NCBI GenBank assembly: GCA_025965635.1
Contig: JAOPWO010000293.1
Span: 1 to 5,278, forward strand
Origin: Modestobacter sp.
GTDB lineage: Bacteria > Actinomycetota > Actinomycetes > Mycobacteriales > Geodermatophilaceae
DNA: 5,278 bases
Direction: 5' to 3'
Shown here: piece by piece, positions 1-5,036 of the stretch
Layout of the letters: the number at the start of each line of letters is the position of its first letter
Position numbering within the stretch: the stretch's first letter is position 1
Made by a program: the position numbers and the translations under genes
The notes under the pieces: model-generated
Seen by the model: only the letters and a program-made list of their open reading frames with translations
Databases searched by the model: none
Told to the model about the DNA's origin: nothing

Positions 1-1
1 G

Positions 2-64
2 GCCGACGAGGCCCGCGACTCCGCGGCCAGCGCCCCGTTCGAACCGTCCTCCTCTCCCGACTGA
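2..64 (+). CDS. C-terminal end of an upstream gene (partial)
   Basis: An open frame enters from the left edge and ends at a TGA at 62-64. It encodes 20 residues, ADEARDSAASAPFEPSSSPD, with almost every third codon position G or C, as expected for coding sequence in this genome. The composition (Ala, Ser, Pro, Asp) suggests a disordered C-terminal tail, so no family can be named. The stop is followed by two hairpins, consistent with a gene end. The stretch is short, so chance openness in a GC-rich frame cannot be excluded. Confidence 0.45.
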   Translation, partial: ADEARDSAASAPFEPSSSPD

Positions 65-73
65 GCGGCCCGG

Positions 74-120
74 GTCAGCCCTGCGCTGACGCGGCCATCC
101 CCCGGTCCGGACGGACCGGG
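74..120 (+). terminator. Tandem hairpins after the upstream gene (possible terminator)
   Basis: Two hairpins lie between the stop at 64 and the next gene. The first is GTCAGC (74-79) pairing with GCTGAC (85-90) across a 5-base loop. The second is CCCGGTCCG (101-109) against CGGACCGGG (112-120), a perfect 9-bp inverted repeat with only two central bases, so it could also be a protein-binding palindrome. No T-tract follows, which is common for actinobacterial terminators. It could equally be leader structure or an operator for the gene starting at 148. Confidence 0.4.
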
Positions 121-135
121 TCCCTCAGGAGAGAC

Positions 136-140
136 AAGGA
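136..140 (+). promoter_or_regulatory. Ribosome binding site of the chaplin-like gene
   Basis: AAGGA lies 7 bases before the ATG at 148, with a further AGGAG-type stretch at 127-131. The spacing favours ATG 148 over the in-frame ATG at 160. No clear -10 or -35 element is visible between 65 and 135. Confidence 0.65.
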
Positions 141-147
141 CTCCCTC

Positions 148-1179
148 ATGAACGTGTGGATGAAGCGCGGCCTGCAGTCGGCCCTGCTCACCGGTGGCCT
201 GCTGGCCGCCGGCTCGGGCATCGCCTCTGCCGACGACAGCCTCGACGTGGCCGTCCCGGTCACCGTCACCGACAACGCACTGGCCGTCCTGGGTACCAGC
301 CCAGGCACCCCGGCCCCCGAGATCGTGCTCCCGGCGGTGGACGGCCCCGTCACCGCCGACCTCGGCCCGGCGACCGTGTCCGTGCCCGTCGCGATCGGCG
401 GCAACAGCGCCGACGCCGCGGGGCTGGACGTCGCCCAGCCGGCCGCCGCACCGGCGCCGAGCGGCGGGAACGGCTCGGTGGCGGACGCCGACGTCCCGGT
501 CACCGCGACCGGCAACGCCATCGCCGTCCTCGGCGACGCCACAGCCAGCGACACCGCCGGGACCCCGGCAGCCGCCGGCAGCAGCACCTCAGCCGCCGAC
601 GCCGACGTCCCGGTGACCGCCTGCGGCACTGGTCTCGCCGTCCTCGGCGGCGCCAGCGGCAGCTGCACCACCCCGGCCACCGCCGGCAGCAGCACCGCCG
701 GGACCACCCCGGTGATCGGCGCCGACGCACCCATCACCGCCTGCGGCACCGGCATCGCCCTCCTCGGCGACGCCACCAGCACCTGCACGGCTGCAGCGGG
801 GAACGGTGATGCGGTCCCGGTCGACCCGACGGTCACGCCGACCGGGCCGGCGTTCGACGTCTCCTCCGGCGACTTCGGCGACTTCGGCGACTTCGGCGAC
901 TTCGGCGACACGCTGACATCTTCTGGCGGCATCACGCCGGGCACCTCGCTCGTCAGGTCGCTCGTCACGTCGCCTGCCACGTCGGCGGGCACCGGAGCCG
1001 GCACCGGAGCCCGGACCTCGACGGTCACCGCGCCTGCCGACACCGTCGACACCGGTCCCGGCTCCCTCGCCTGGACCGGCACCGAGCTGGCGCTCGCGCT
1101 GATCGGCGGGCTGCTGGCACTGTTCCTGGGTCTGGCGCTCTCCGTCCGGACCGGTCGGCGGGACGCCTCGCTGACCTGA
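148..1179 (+). CDS. Chaplin-like repeat protein with LAxTG cell-wall sorting signal
   Basis: 343 aa. Residues 1-28 form a Sec signal peptide: Lys/Arg at 6-7, a hydrophobic core, and a likely cleavage after ASA (26-28). Four short chaplin-like repeats follow, of the type ADVPVTACGTGLAVLG: residues 33-50, 112-134, 150-173 and 191-213. Repeats 3 and 4 each hold a Cys pair (C159/C173 and C199/C213); repeats 1 and 2 lack cysteines. A degenerate copy (VPVAIGGNS) sits at 79-87. Low-complexity Ala/Gly/Ser/Thr linkers separate them. Residues 241-254 are a GDF tandem tract. The C terminus is a full sorting signal: LAWTG at 307-311, a hydrophobic span near 314-332 and a basic tail (RTGRR). Class E sortases recognise LAxTG, and the long Streptomyces chaplins ChpA-C carry it. 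The inferred role is a wall-anchored, surface-active or amyloid-like protein. The repeats are shorter than canonical chaplins (13 residues between cysteines, where I recall about 17), so membership of the family proper is likely but not certain. A terminator follows directly. Confidence 0.8.
   Translation: MNVWMKRGLQSALLTGGLLAAGSGIASADDSLDVAVPVTVTDNALAVLGTSPGTPAPEIVLPAVDGPVTADLGPATVSVPVAIGGNSADAAGLDVAQPAAAPAPSGGNGSVADADVPVTATGNAIAVLGDATASDTAGTPAAAGSSTSAADADVPVTACGTGLAVLGGASGSCTTPATAGSSTAGTTPVIGADAPITACGTGIALLGDATSTCTAAAGNGDAVPVDPTVTPTGPAFDVSSGDFGDFGDFGDFGDTLTSSGGITPGTSLVRSLVTSPATSAGTGAGTGARTSTVTAPADTVDTGPGSLAWTGTELALALIGGLLALFLGLALSVRTGRRDASLT
244..786 (+). repeat. Four chaplin-like protein repeats
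   Basis: Codons for residues 33-213 encode four related units with the core VPVTxxxxxxAVLG. Copies 3 and 4 are most alike, also at the DNA level: the stretch around ACCGCCTGCGGCAC occurs at both 617-630 and 737-750. This suggests recent internal duplication. The cysteine-free copies 1 and 2 have diverged more. Confidence 0.65.
868..909 (+). repeat. 9-bp tandem repeat encoding Gly-Asp-Phe
   Basis: Four perfect copies of GACTTCGGC run from 871 to 906, flanked by GGC before and GAC after. They encode an SGDFGDFGDFGDFGDT tract within the linker before the sorting signal. Each unit is three codons, so gain or loss of copies keeps the frame. Such tracts are prone to strand slippage and may vary in length between strains. 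Confidence 0.9.
1066..1080 (+). other. LAWTG sortase recognition motif
   Basis: The codons CTC GCC TGG ACC GGC encode LAWTG at residues 307-311 of the chaplin-like protein. A hydrophobic stretch and an Arg-rich tail follow, completing a tripartite wall-sorting signal. LAxTG is the recognition motif known for class E sortases of high-GC actinobacteria. Cleavage is expected between Thr and Gly, linking the protein to peptidoglycan. Confidence 0.85.
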
Positions 1180-1186
1180 CCCACCG

Positions 1187-1220
1187 CAGGCCCGGCCACC
1201 GACCCCGGCGGCCGGGCTTG
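1187..1220 (+). terminator. Terminator-like hairpin after the chaplin-like gene
   Basis: An 11-bp stem with one G-U pair, CAGGCCCGGCC (1187-1197) against GGCCGGGCTTG (1210-1220), encloses a 12-base loop. It starts 8 bases after the stop at 1177-1179. It is the strongest hairpin I found in the window. There is no long T-tract, as usual for actinobacterial intrinsic terminators. Confidence 0.7.
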
Positions 1221-1314
1221 GCGCGTCCCCGCCGACGCGTGGCAGAAGGCCACCGCCGAGCGTGAGGCCGCCGGGCACGGCCGGCTGCTGAACAGCACCC
1301 GCATCGCGGCCTGA
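1219..1314 (+). pseudogene. Start-less C-terminal gene fragment
   Basis: After the terminator an open frame runs to a TGA at 1312-1314 and encodes WRVPADAWQKATAERE, continuing to LLNSTRIAA. The residues look like real amphipathic protein (an Arg-Val-Pro strand followed by charged helix), and third positions are nearly all G or C. There is no ATG, GTG or TTG in frame after the chaplin-like stop, so it cannot be translated alone. The xRVPxxxW followed by a charged helix faintly recalls ribbon-helix-helix (CopG/Arc-type) repressors, but I do not claim that family. The frame is also that of the upstream gene, so stop readthrough would append it; this is less likely than a remnant. Confidence 0.35.
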
Positions 1315-1347
1315 AGACGGACCTCGGCGAGCCGGCTCCACGGCGCG

Positions 1348-1381
1348 ATGGCCGGGTCGCGCGCACCAGCGTCCCGGCCAT
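1348..1381 (+). repeat. Inverted repeat over a start codon
   Basis: ATGGCCGGG (1348-1356) and CCCGGCCAT (1373-1381) are perfect 9-bp inverted copies separated by 16 bases. The right arm covers the A and T of the ATG at 1380. In RNA the hairpin would bury that start; in DNA it could be an operator. No Shine-Dalgarno sequence is visible here. Confidence 0.5.
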
Positions 1382-1583
1382 GACGACGACCGAGCCGGTG
1401 CGCGCGCGCACCTTCACCTGGGCAGACCCGGCGATCACCGCGGCCGCCGCCCGCACCGCGCCCGGCATCGACGTCCTGCGGGCGATGGCGGCCCGGCTCG
1501 TCGACGGAACGGACCGGCTGCTGGCCACCGCCGTCAGCAGCATCCTGCTGATCCGCCCGCGGCCGGGCGCGCAGGTCGGCTGA
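1380..1583 (+). pseudogene. Internally deleted PaaI-type hotdog thioesterase
   Basis: A 67-codon frame. Residues 1-37, with TFTWADPA and APGIDVLRAMAA, match the N-terminal style of actinobacterial PaaI-family acyl-CoA thioesterases, which typically continue into a Pro-rich loop and the hotdog fold. Residues 38-61, with ARLVDGTDRLLATA and SSILLIRP, match the last two strands of the same family, where a line such as ARLVD..GRLLATAT.TCLIL is usual. The family is normally about 140-170 residues, so about 90-100 central residues, including the HGG-type active-site region, are missing. The joint falls near residues 36-39 (about 1485-1496), and the frame is kept. The product should lack thioesterase activity. 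No ribosome binding site is visible. Its stop lies 3 bases from the stop of the convergent metallo-hydrolase gene. The assignment rests on remembered family patterns. An alternative is an unrelated small protein. Confidence 0.6.
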
Positions 1584-1586
1584 ACC

Positions 1587-2357
1587 TCAGCGCAGCGGCG
1601 TCCGGACCCCGGGCGGGACGTCGACCAGCCGACCGGCCAGGCCGGCGGCGTCCAGGGCCTCACGGACGGCGTCCCGGTCCTCGCTGAAGTGCGCCCAGGA
1701 GTCCACGTGCACCACGACGACCTGCGGCACGTCGAGCCGCCGGACGGCCTCGGCGGCCAGCACTCCGGTGAGGGTCAGCGGCGCACCGTCGAACAGGGCG
1801 GTCCGCGCGGCACCGGCGAACAGGACGGCGACGTCGATCTGCGGAAAGGCGGCCCGGACCTGGTCCACGCACTCGAGCGAGGCGTTGTCCCCGCTGACGT
1901 AGACCGTCGGCAGTCCGACGCCGTGCACCACGAATCCGGTGACCGGGCCGGTGAACTCCTCGGCGCCGGGCGGTCCGTGCCGGGCCGGCACGCCGGTCAC
2001 CTCCACCGGACCCACGCGCACCGTCTCCCCGTCAGCCAGGGCCCGGGCACGGCCACCGAGCCGCTCGGCGCCGAGCGCGGTGGTCAGCACCACCGGCGCC
2101 TGCGCCAGCACCTGCCGCCCGGCCCGGTCCAGGTTGTCGGGGTGCTGGTCGTGGCTGAGCAGGACGGCGTGCACCGGCCCCAGGTCGGCGGCGGCCACCG
2201 CAGGCGGCGCGGTCTTGGTCAGCGTCCGGCCACCGCCCAGCGGGTAGTCGCCGGGCGGGTCGAACGTGGGGTCGATCAGCAGCCGGGCCCCACCGATCTC
2301 GATCAGGGCGGTGGGCCCCCCGGTCAACGTGACGGCGAGGACGTCGGTGGACGGCAC
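1587..2357 (-). CDS. MBL-fold metallo-hydrolase (UlaG-like group)
   Basis: 256 aa from a GTG at 2357. The start is chosen because family homology begins just after it (VLAVTLTGGPTALIEIGGARL). Core features are DPTFDPPG near residues 29-36, the metal-binding stretch SHDQHPDNLD (H69, H72, D74), a further likely ligand His127 in PARHGPPG, Asp157 in VYVSGDNAS, and His217 in VVHVDSW. The strand order and the LLIDPTFD and SGDN motifs match stand-alone UlaG-like metallo-beta-lactamase-fold hydrolases. These are cytoplasmic metal-dependent phosphodiesterase or lactonase-like enzymes, and the substrate cannot be deduced here. In the HxHxDH motif the last His is Asn (HDQHPDN), which I believe occurs in this subgroup. 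The frame stays open to a TTG at 2534 with an ATG at 2420. The stretch 2358-2420 still has coding-like third positions, so a 277-aa form is possible. It is convergent with the deleted thioesterase and divergent from the acetyltransferase. Confidence 0.85.
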   Translation of the reverse strand: MPSTDVLAVTLTGGPTALIEIGGARLLIDPTFDPPGDYPLGGGRTLTKTAPPAVAAADLGPVHAVLLSHDQHPDNLDRAGRQVLAQAPVVLTTALGAERLGGRARALADGETVRVGPVEVTGVPARHGPPGAEEFTGPVTGFVVHGVGLPTVYVSGDNASLECVDQVRAAFPQIDVAVLFAGAARTALFDGAPLTLTGVLAAEAVRRLDVPQVVVVHVDSWAHFSEDRDAVREALDAAGLAGRLVDVPPGVRTPLR

Positions 2358-2597
2358 GCGCCCACCGTGCCACACGTCACACGTCGCACGGGTCGCGACG
2401 TCGCAGTCGACGAACTGCATCTGCCGTGGAGGGCCCCGCGACTCGTCCCCTCCGTGCACCGGGATGGACACCGCCACCGGAGTCCACGCCATGCTCCGAT
2501 GTCGAGCAGGAATGACTCGTTGCGCGTTCCGCAATCCCTGCGCTCGCCGCGAAAGGGCGTGGGCAGGACCCCTCCGTCAGCGTGGTCGAATGTCGCG
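2358..2597. promoter_or_regulatory. Divergent intergenic region with candidate operators
   Basis: This 240-bp spacer separates the metallo-hydrolase (minus) from the acetyltransferase (plus) and should carry both promoters. I see no convincing -35/-10 pair on either strand. It does hold a tandem 7-mer (CACACGT at 2371-2377 and 2378-2384), an inverted repeat GCAGT-N6-ACTGC (2403-2418) and an inverted repeat TTGCG-N5-CGCAA (2520-2534). The part from about 2489 to 2535 is visibly less GC-rich than its surroundings, as expected for promoter DNA. Confidence 0.45.
2520..2534. repeat. Inverted repeat TTGCG-N5-CGCAA
   Basis: Perfect 5-bp arms (2520-2524 and 2530-2534) flank CGTTC in the least GC-rich part of the divergent spacer, 64 bp before the acetyltransferase start. 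The size and spacing suit a dimeric repressor site. With arms this short, chance occurrence is quite possible. Confidence 0.3.
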
Positions 2598-3245
2598 GTG
2601 ACCGACCCGACCGCCGCCCGGCCCATCGTCCGGCAGGCCACCCGGTCCGACGTCCCCCGGCTGGCCGCCACCCTGGCCGCGGCCTACCCCGACTACCGGT
2701 GGACCTCGTGGGCGCTGCCGGAGGACGGGCGCAAGCAACGCCTGTCCCGCTGGGCGGAGCTGTGGTCAGGGCTGGTCGGGGTGGAGGCCGGGACCACGTG
2801 GGTCACCGACGACTGCGCCGCCGTCGCCGCCTGGACCGCTCCGGACGCCGCCCCGGTCGCCGCCGACCTGCAGGCGGTCATCGACCGGGACCTGCCGCGG
2901 GTCTTCGGCACCCGCCAGCCGGTCGTGCTGGCCAGCGAGCGGCTCGGCGCACCGGGCCGGCCGGAGGAGCCGCACTGGTGGCTGACCGCCGTGGGCACCC
3001 GGCCGGCCAGCCGGCACCGAGGTCTGGGCGCGGCGGTGCTGCAGCCGGTCCTCGACCGGTGCGACGCCGACGGCGTGCCGGCCGCAGCGACCGTCTACAC
3101 CTCCACGGTCGTCCGCTGGCTGCAGCGCTCGGGGTTCGCCGTCACCCGGTCGACCCGGACCGCCGTCGACCACGAGCTGCCGATCTGGACACTCGTGCGG
3201 CAGCCGCGGAGCTGGTCGACGGACCGGACGCCCGCCGGGGCCTGA
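2598..3245 (+). CDS. GNAT-family N-acetyltransferase
   Basis: 215 aa from a GTG at 2598 (VTDPTAARPIVRQATRSDVP). The family-typical opening strand IVRQATRSDVPRLAATL begins at residue 10, which supports this start, although the frame is open far upstream and no strong ribosome binding site is present, so the transcript may be leaderless. The GNAT core appears as HWWLTAVGTRP (126-136, strand 4) and the acetyl-CoA pyrophosphate loop RHRGLGAA (139-146, R-x-x-G-x-G/A). Helix 3 follows, then TVYTSTVVRWLQRSGF (165-180), the usual ending in which a strand leads to a helix and then Gly-Phe. The first 120 residues resemble the uncharacterised actinobacterial GNAT proteins with an AAAYPDYRWTSWALP opening. 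The enzyme transfers acetyl from acetyl-CoA, probably to a small-molecule amine or protein amine; the acceptor is unknown. The neighbour downstream is mntH, 89 bp away in the same direction. Confidence 0.82.
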   Translation: MTDPTAARPIVRQATRSDVPRLAATLAAAYPDYRWTSWALPEDGRKQRLSRWAELWSGLVGVEAGTTWVTDDCAAVAAWTAPDAAPVAADLQAVIDRDLPRVFGTRQPVVLASERLGAPGRPEEPHWWLTAVGTRPASRHRGLGAAVLQPVLDRCDADGVPAAATVYTSTVVRWLQRSGFAVTRSTRTAVDHELPIWTLVRQPRSWSTDRTPAGA

Positions 3246-3251
3246 CCCGTG

Positions 3252-3289
3252 CGGGCCACAGGTGGGCCCGACCGGCCCCCGGGAGCCGG
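3252..3289 (+). terminator. Two hairpins between the acetyltransferase and mntH
   Basis: CGGGCC (3252-3257) pairs with GGCCCG (3265-3270) over 7 bases, and CCGGC (3272-3276) pairs with GCCGG (3285-3289). They begin 6 bases after the acetyltransferase stop and end 45 bases before the mntH start. They may act as a weak terminator, or as structure in the mntH leader. I see no yybP-ykoY (Mn) riboswitch pattern and no clear MntR/DtxR-type palindrome here. Confidence 0.35.
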
Positions 3290-3334
3290 GCAGGACAGCA
3301 GGGCCAGCTCACCGCCCACCCTCGCGAGGTCGCC

Positions 3335-4639
3335 GTGTACCTGTCCGAGACCGAGGCCGCCGTCCTCTCCAGCACGGTGCCGCGGACCCTCCCCCGTCCG
3401 CCGGCACCGGCGGCGGGGCGGCCCGCCCGCCGGCGGCTGTGGCCGCTGCTCGGTCCCGCGTTCGTGGCCGCGGTCGCCTACGTGGACCCGGGCAACTTCG
3501 CCACGAACTTCGCCGGTGGCGCCTCGTTCGGCTACACGCTGCTGTGGGTGATCGTCGCGGCGAACCTGATGGCGATGCTGATCCAGGCGCTGACCGCCAA
3601 GCTCGGCCTGGCGACCGGCCGGGACCTGGCGACCTGCTGCCGGGAGCGGCTGCCGCGGCCGGTGGTGTGGGGCCTGTGGGGGCAGGCCGAGGCGGTGGCC
3701 ATCGCCACCGACCTGGCCGAGATCGTCGGCGGGGCGGTCGCGCTGAACCTGCTGTTCGGGGTGCCGCTGCCGGTGGGCGGGGTGATCACCGCGGTGGTGG
3801 CCTTCGTGCTGCTGGCCGCGCAGTCCCGCGGGCACCGGCCGTTCGAGCGGGTCATCGCCGGGCTGCTGCTGGTGATCGGGCTGGGCTTCGGGTACACGCT
3901 GATCGGCTCCGGGGTCGACCCGGGCGGGGTGGCGTCGGGGATGGTGCCCGGCTTCGCCGGCACCGACAGCCTGCTGCTGGCCACCGGCATCCTGGGCGCC
4001 ACGGTCATGCCGCACGTCATCTACGTGCACTCCGCACTCACCCCGGGCCGCTACGGCGACGCGGTGACCGCCGGACGCAGCAAGGCCGGGCGCGGGCGGC
4101 TGCTGCGGGCCCAGCGGCTCGATGTCCTGCTCGCGATGGGGTTGGCCGGGCTGGTCAACGCCGCGATGCTGGTGATCGCCGCGCAGCTGTTCACCGGGGA
4201 CGCGGCGATCACCTCGCTGGAGAGCGTGCACGCCGGTCTCGGCGACCAGCTGGGCACCGGTGCCGCGCTGGCCTTCGCCCTCGCGCTGCTCGCGTCGGGG
4301 TTCGCCGCCTCCTCGGTCGGCACGCACGCCGGGCAGGTGGTGATGGCCGGGTTCCTGCGCCGGCACATCCCGGTGCTCACCCGCCGGCTGATCACGCTGG
4401 CGCCCGCGCTGCTGGTGCTGGGCCTGGGCGGTGACCCGACGACGGCGCTGGTCTGGTCGCAGGTGGTGCTCTCCTTCGGCATCCCGTTCGCCCTGGTGCC
4501 GCTGCTGTGGCTGACCAGCCGCCGCGACCTGATGGGCGCCTGGGTCAACCGGCGGATCACCACGCTGGCCGGCTCGCTCGTCGCCGCCCTGATCATCGGG
4601 CTGAACGGGTACCTGCTGGTCGACGTCGTCCTGGGCTGA
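3335..4639 (+). CDS. mntH: NRAMP-family Mn(II)/proton symporter MntH
   Basis: 434 aa from a GTG at 3335 (GAGGT at 3326-3330 is a plausible ribosome binding site; a GTG at 3377 is an alternative). Residues 36-434 follow the NRAMP plan of 11 membrane helices. TM1 carries DPGNFATNF (D51, N54, metal ligands). GASFGYTLLWVIVAANLMAMLIQ (TM2) and the stretch GQAEAVAIATDLAEIVGGA (TM3) are closely like E. coli MntH. TM6 has GATVMPHVIYVHSALT (A222, M225, H227), with the Met ligand that favours transition metals. TM8 has GTHAGQVVMAGF, and TM10 has QVVLSFGIPFALVPLL (Q376). The protein imports Mn(II), and perhaps Fe(II), with protons across the cytoplasmic membrane, supporting Mn-dependent superoxide dismutase and oxidative-stress tolerance. 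The N-terminal 35 residues are a basic, Pro-rich cytoplasmic tail. Length (E. coli MntH about 410 aa) is normal and no key residue is missing. Confidence 0.96.
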   Translation: MYLSETEAAVLSSTVPRTLPRPPAPAAGRPARRRLWPLLGPAFVAAVAYVDPGNFATNFAGGASFGYTLLWVIVAANLMAMLIQALTAKLGLATGRDLATCCRERLPRPVVWGLWGQAEAVAIATDLAEIVGGAVALNLLFGVPLPVGGVITAVVAFVLLAAQSRGHRPFERVIAGLLLVIGLGFGYTLIGSGVDPGGVASGMVPGFAGTDSLLLATGILGATVMPHVIYVHSALTPGRYGDAVTAGRSKAGRGRLLRAQRLDVLLAMGLAGLVNAAMLVIAAQLFTGDAAITSLESVHAGLGDQLGTGAALAFALALLASGFAASSVGTHAGQVVMAGFLRRHIPVLTRRLITLAPALLVLGLGGDPTTALVWSQVVLSFGIPFALVPLLWLTSRRDLMGAWVNRRITTLAGSLVAALIIGLNGYLLVDVVLG

Positions 4640-4642
4640 ACC

Positions 4643-4676
4643 GGGAAGGGTGCGCTGCTCGTCGTGCACCCGGCCC
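4643..4676 (+). terminator. Terminator-like hairpin after mntH
   Basis: Three bases after the mntH stop, GGGTGC (4648-4653) pairs with GCACCC (4666-4671) over a 12-base loop. The outer GGG (4643-4645) pairs with CCC (4674-4676) across an AA/GG internal loop. There is no T-tract. Its position suits termination of mntH, and it overlaps the GTG at 4650 of the doubtful small frame. Confidence 0.5.
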
Positions 4677-5036
4677 TGGCGCCCGCCGCTCACCCTGGCC
4701 GAGGCCCTGCACTGGCAGCTGCCGCAGCCCGGGGCGCTCGGGGCGCTCGGGCGGAACCGCTGCCTCATGACCATCGGCTCCCGGCTGCGCGAGCCCGACG
4801 GCCACCCGGACACCCGCACCCCCGCGCGGTGGCACGGCAACGGCACCGCCGCGACGGCAGGGAACGCCGGGCGCCCCCACGGTCGGCTGGTGCTGGGCGG
4901 GCGACCGCACACCTGGCTCGGCTTCGCCTCGGCCACCGGCCGGACGGCCCTGCCCGGACCTCAGCCCCGCAGCGCCTCACCGACCTCGGCGGACAGCGGG
5001 ACGTCGCTGCGCACGCCGGCCGCCGCCAGGGCCTGA
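4650..5036 (+). CDS. Doubtful small ORF downstream of mntH
   Basis: 128 codons from a GTG at 4650, with ATG 4767 as an alternative start. The first 60 or so codons have G or C at every third position and read as plausible protein, with an early Cys pair (CSSC, 3-6), then PPLTLAEALHWQLPQPGALG and MTIGSRLREPDG. Beyond about residue 65 it becomes low-complexity. I recognise no family. Against it: the GTG lies inside the mntH terminator-like hairpin with GGGAAGG touching it, too close to serve as a ribosome binding site. The end also overlaps the minus-strand gene at 4961 by 76 bp. The two frames share their third-position register, so periodicity alone cannot separate strands. It may be a decayed gene or a chance frame. 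Confidence 0.25.
   Translation: MRCSSCTRPWRPPLTLAEALHWQLPQPGALGALGRNRCLMTIGSRLREPDGHPDTRTPARWHGNGTAATAGNAGRPHGRLVLGGRPHTWLGFASATGRTALPGPQPRSASPTSADSGTSLRTPAAARA
4731..4748 (+). repeat. Two tandem copies of GGGGCGCTC
   Basis: A 9-bp unit occurs twice back to back (4731-4739 and 4740-4748), followed by a partial third copy. In the doubtful small frame it encodes GALGALG. It is short and may be simple slippage. Confidence 0.6.

Noticed and set aside
868..909. The tandem 9-mers considered as a CRISPR-like or iteron array.
   Set aside because: They are contiguous, in frame, without spacers, and encode a GDF tract.
75..1304. A 409-aa minus-strand open frame opposite the chaplin-like gene.
   Set aside because: It is low-complexity (Ser, Pro, Ala, Val) and mirrors the repeat codons; the plus strand has the ribosome binding site, signal peptide and sorting signal.
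1689..2597. A long N-terminal extension of the acetyltransferase frame.
   Set aside because: It is the antisense of the metallo-hydrolase gene; GNAT-like sequence begins only after the GTG at 2598.
2582..3334. An N-terminal extension of the mntH frame back to 2582.
   Set aside because: This part is an Arg/Gly/Pro-rich out-of-frame reading of the acetyltransferase gene; transporter sequence starts after 3335.
3246..3334. A manganese riboswitch or MntR-type operator before mntH.
   Set aside because: Only two short GC hairpins are present; no conserved riboswitch elements or AT-containing palindrome could be seen.
4009..4038. TM6 motif MPHVIYVHS considered as an unusual NRAMP variant, since eukaryotic members have MPHN.
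   Set aside because: E. coli MntH has essentially the same MPHVIYLHS sequence, so this is normal for bacterial MntH.
3095..4936. A 613-aa minus-strand open frame opposite mntH.
   Set aside because: It is rich in Gln, Arg, Gly and Pro with no domain, as expected for the antisense of a GC-rich membrane protein gene.
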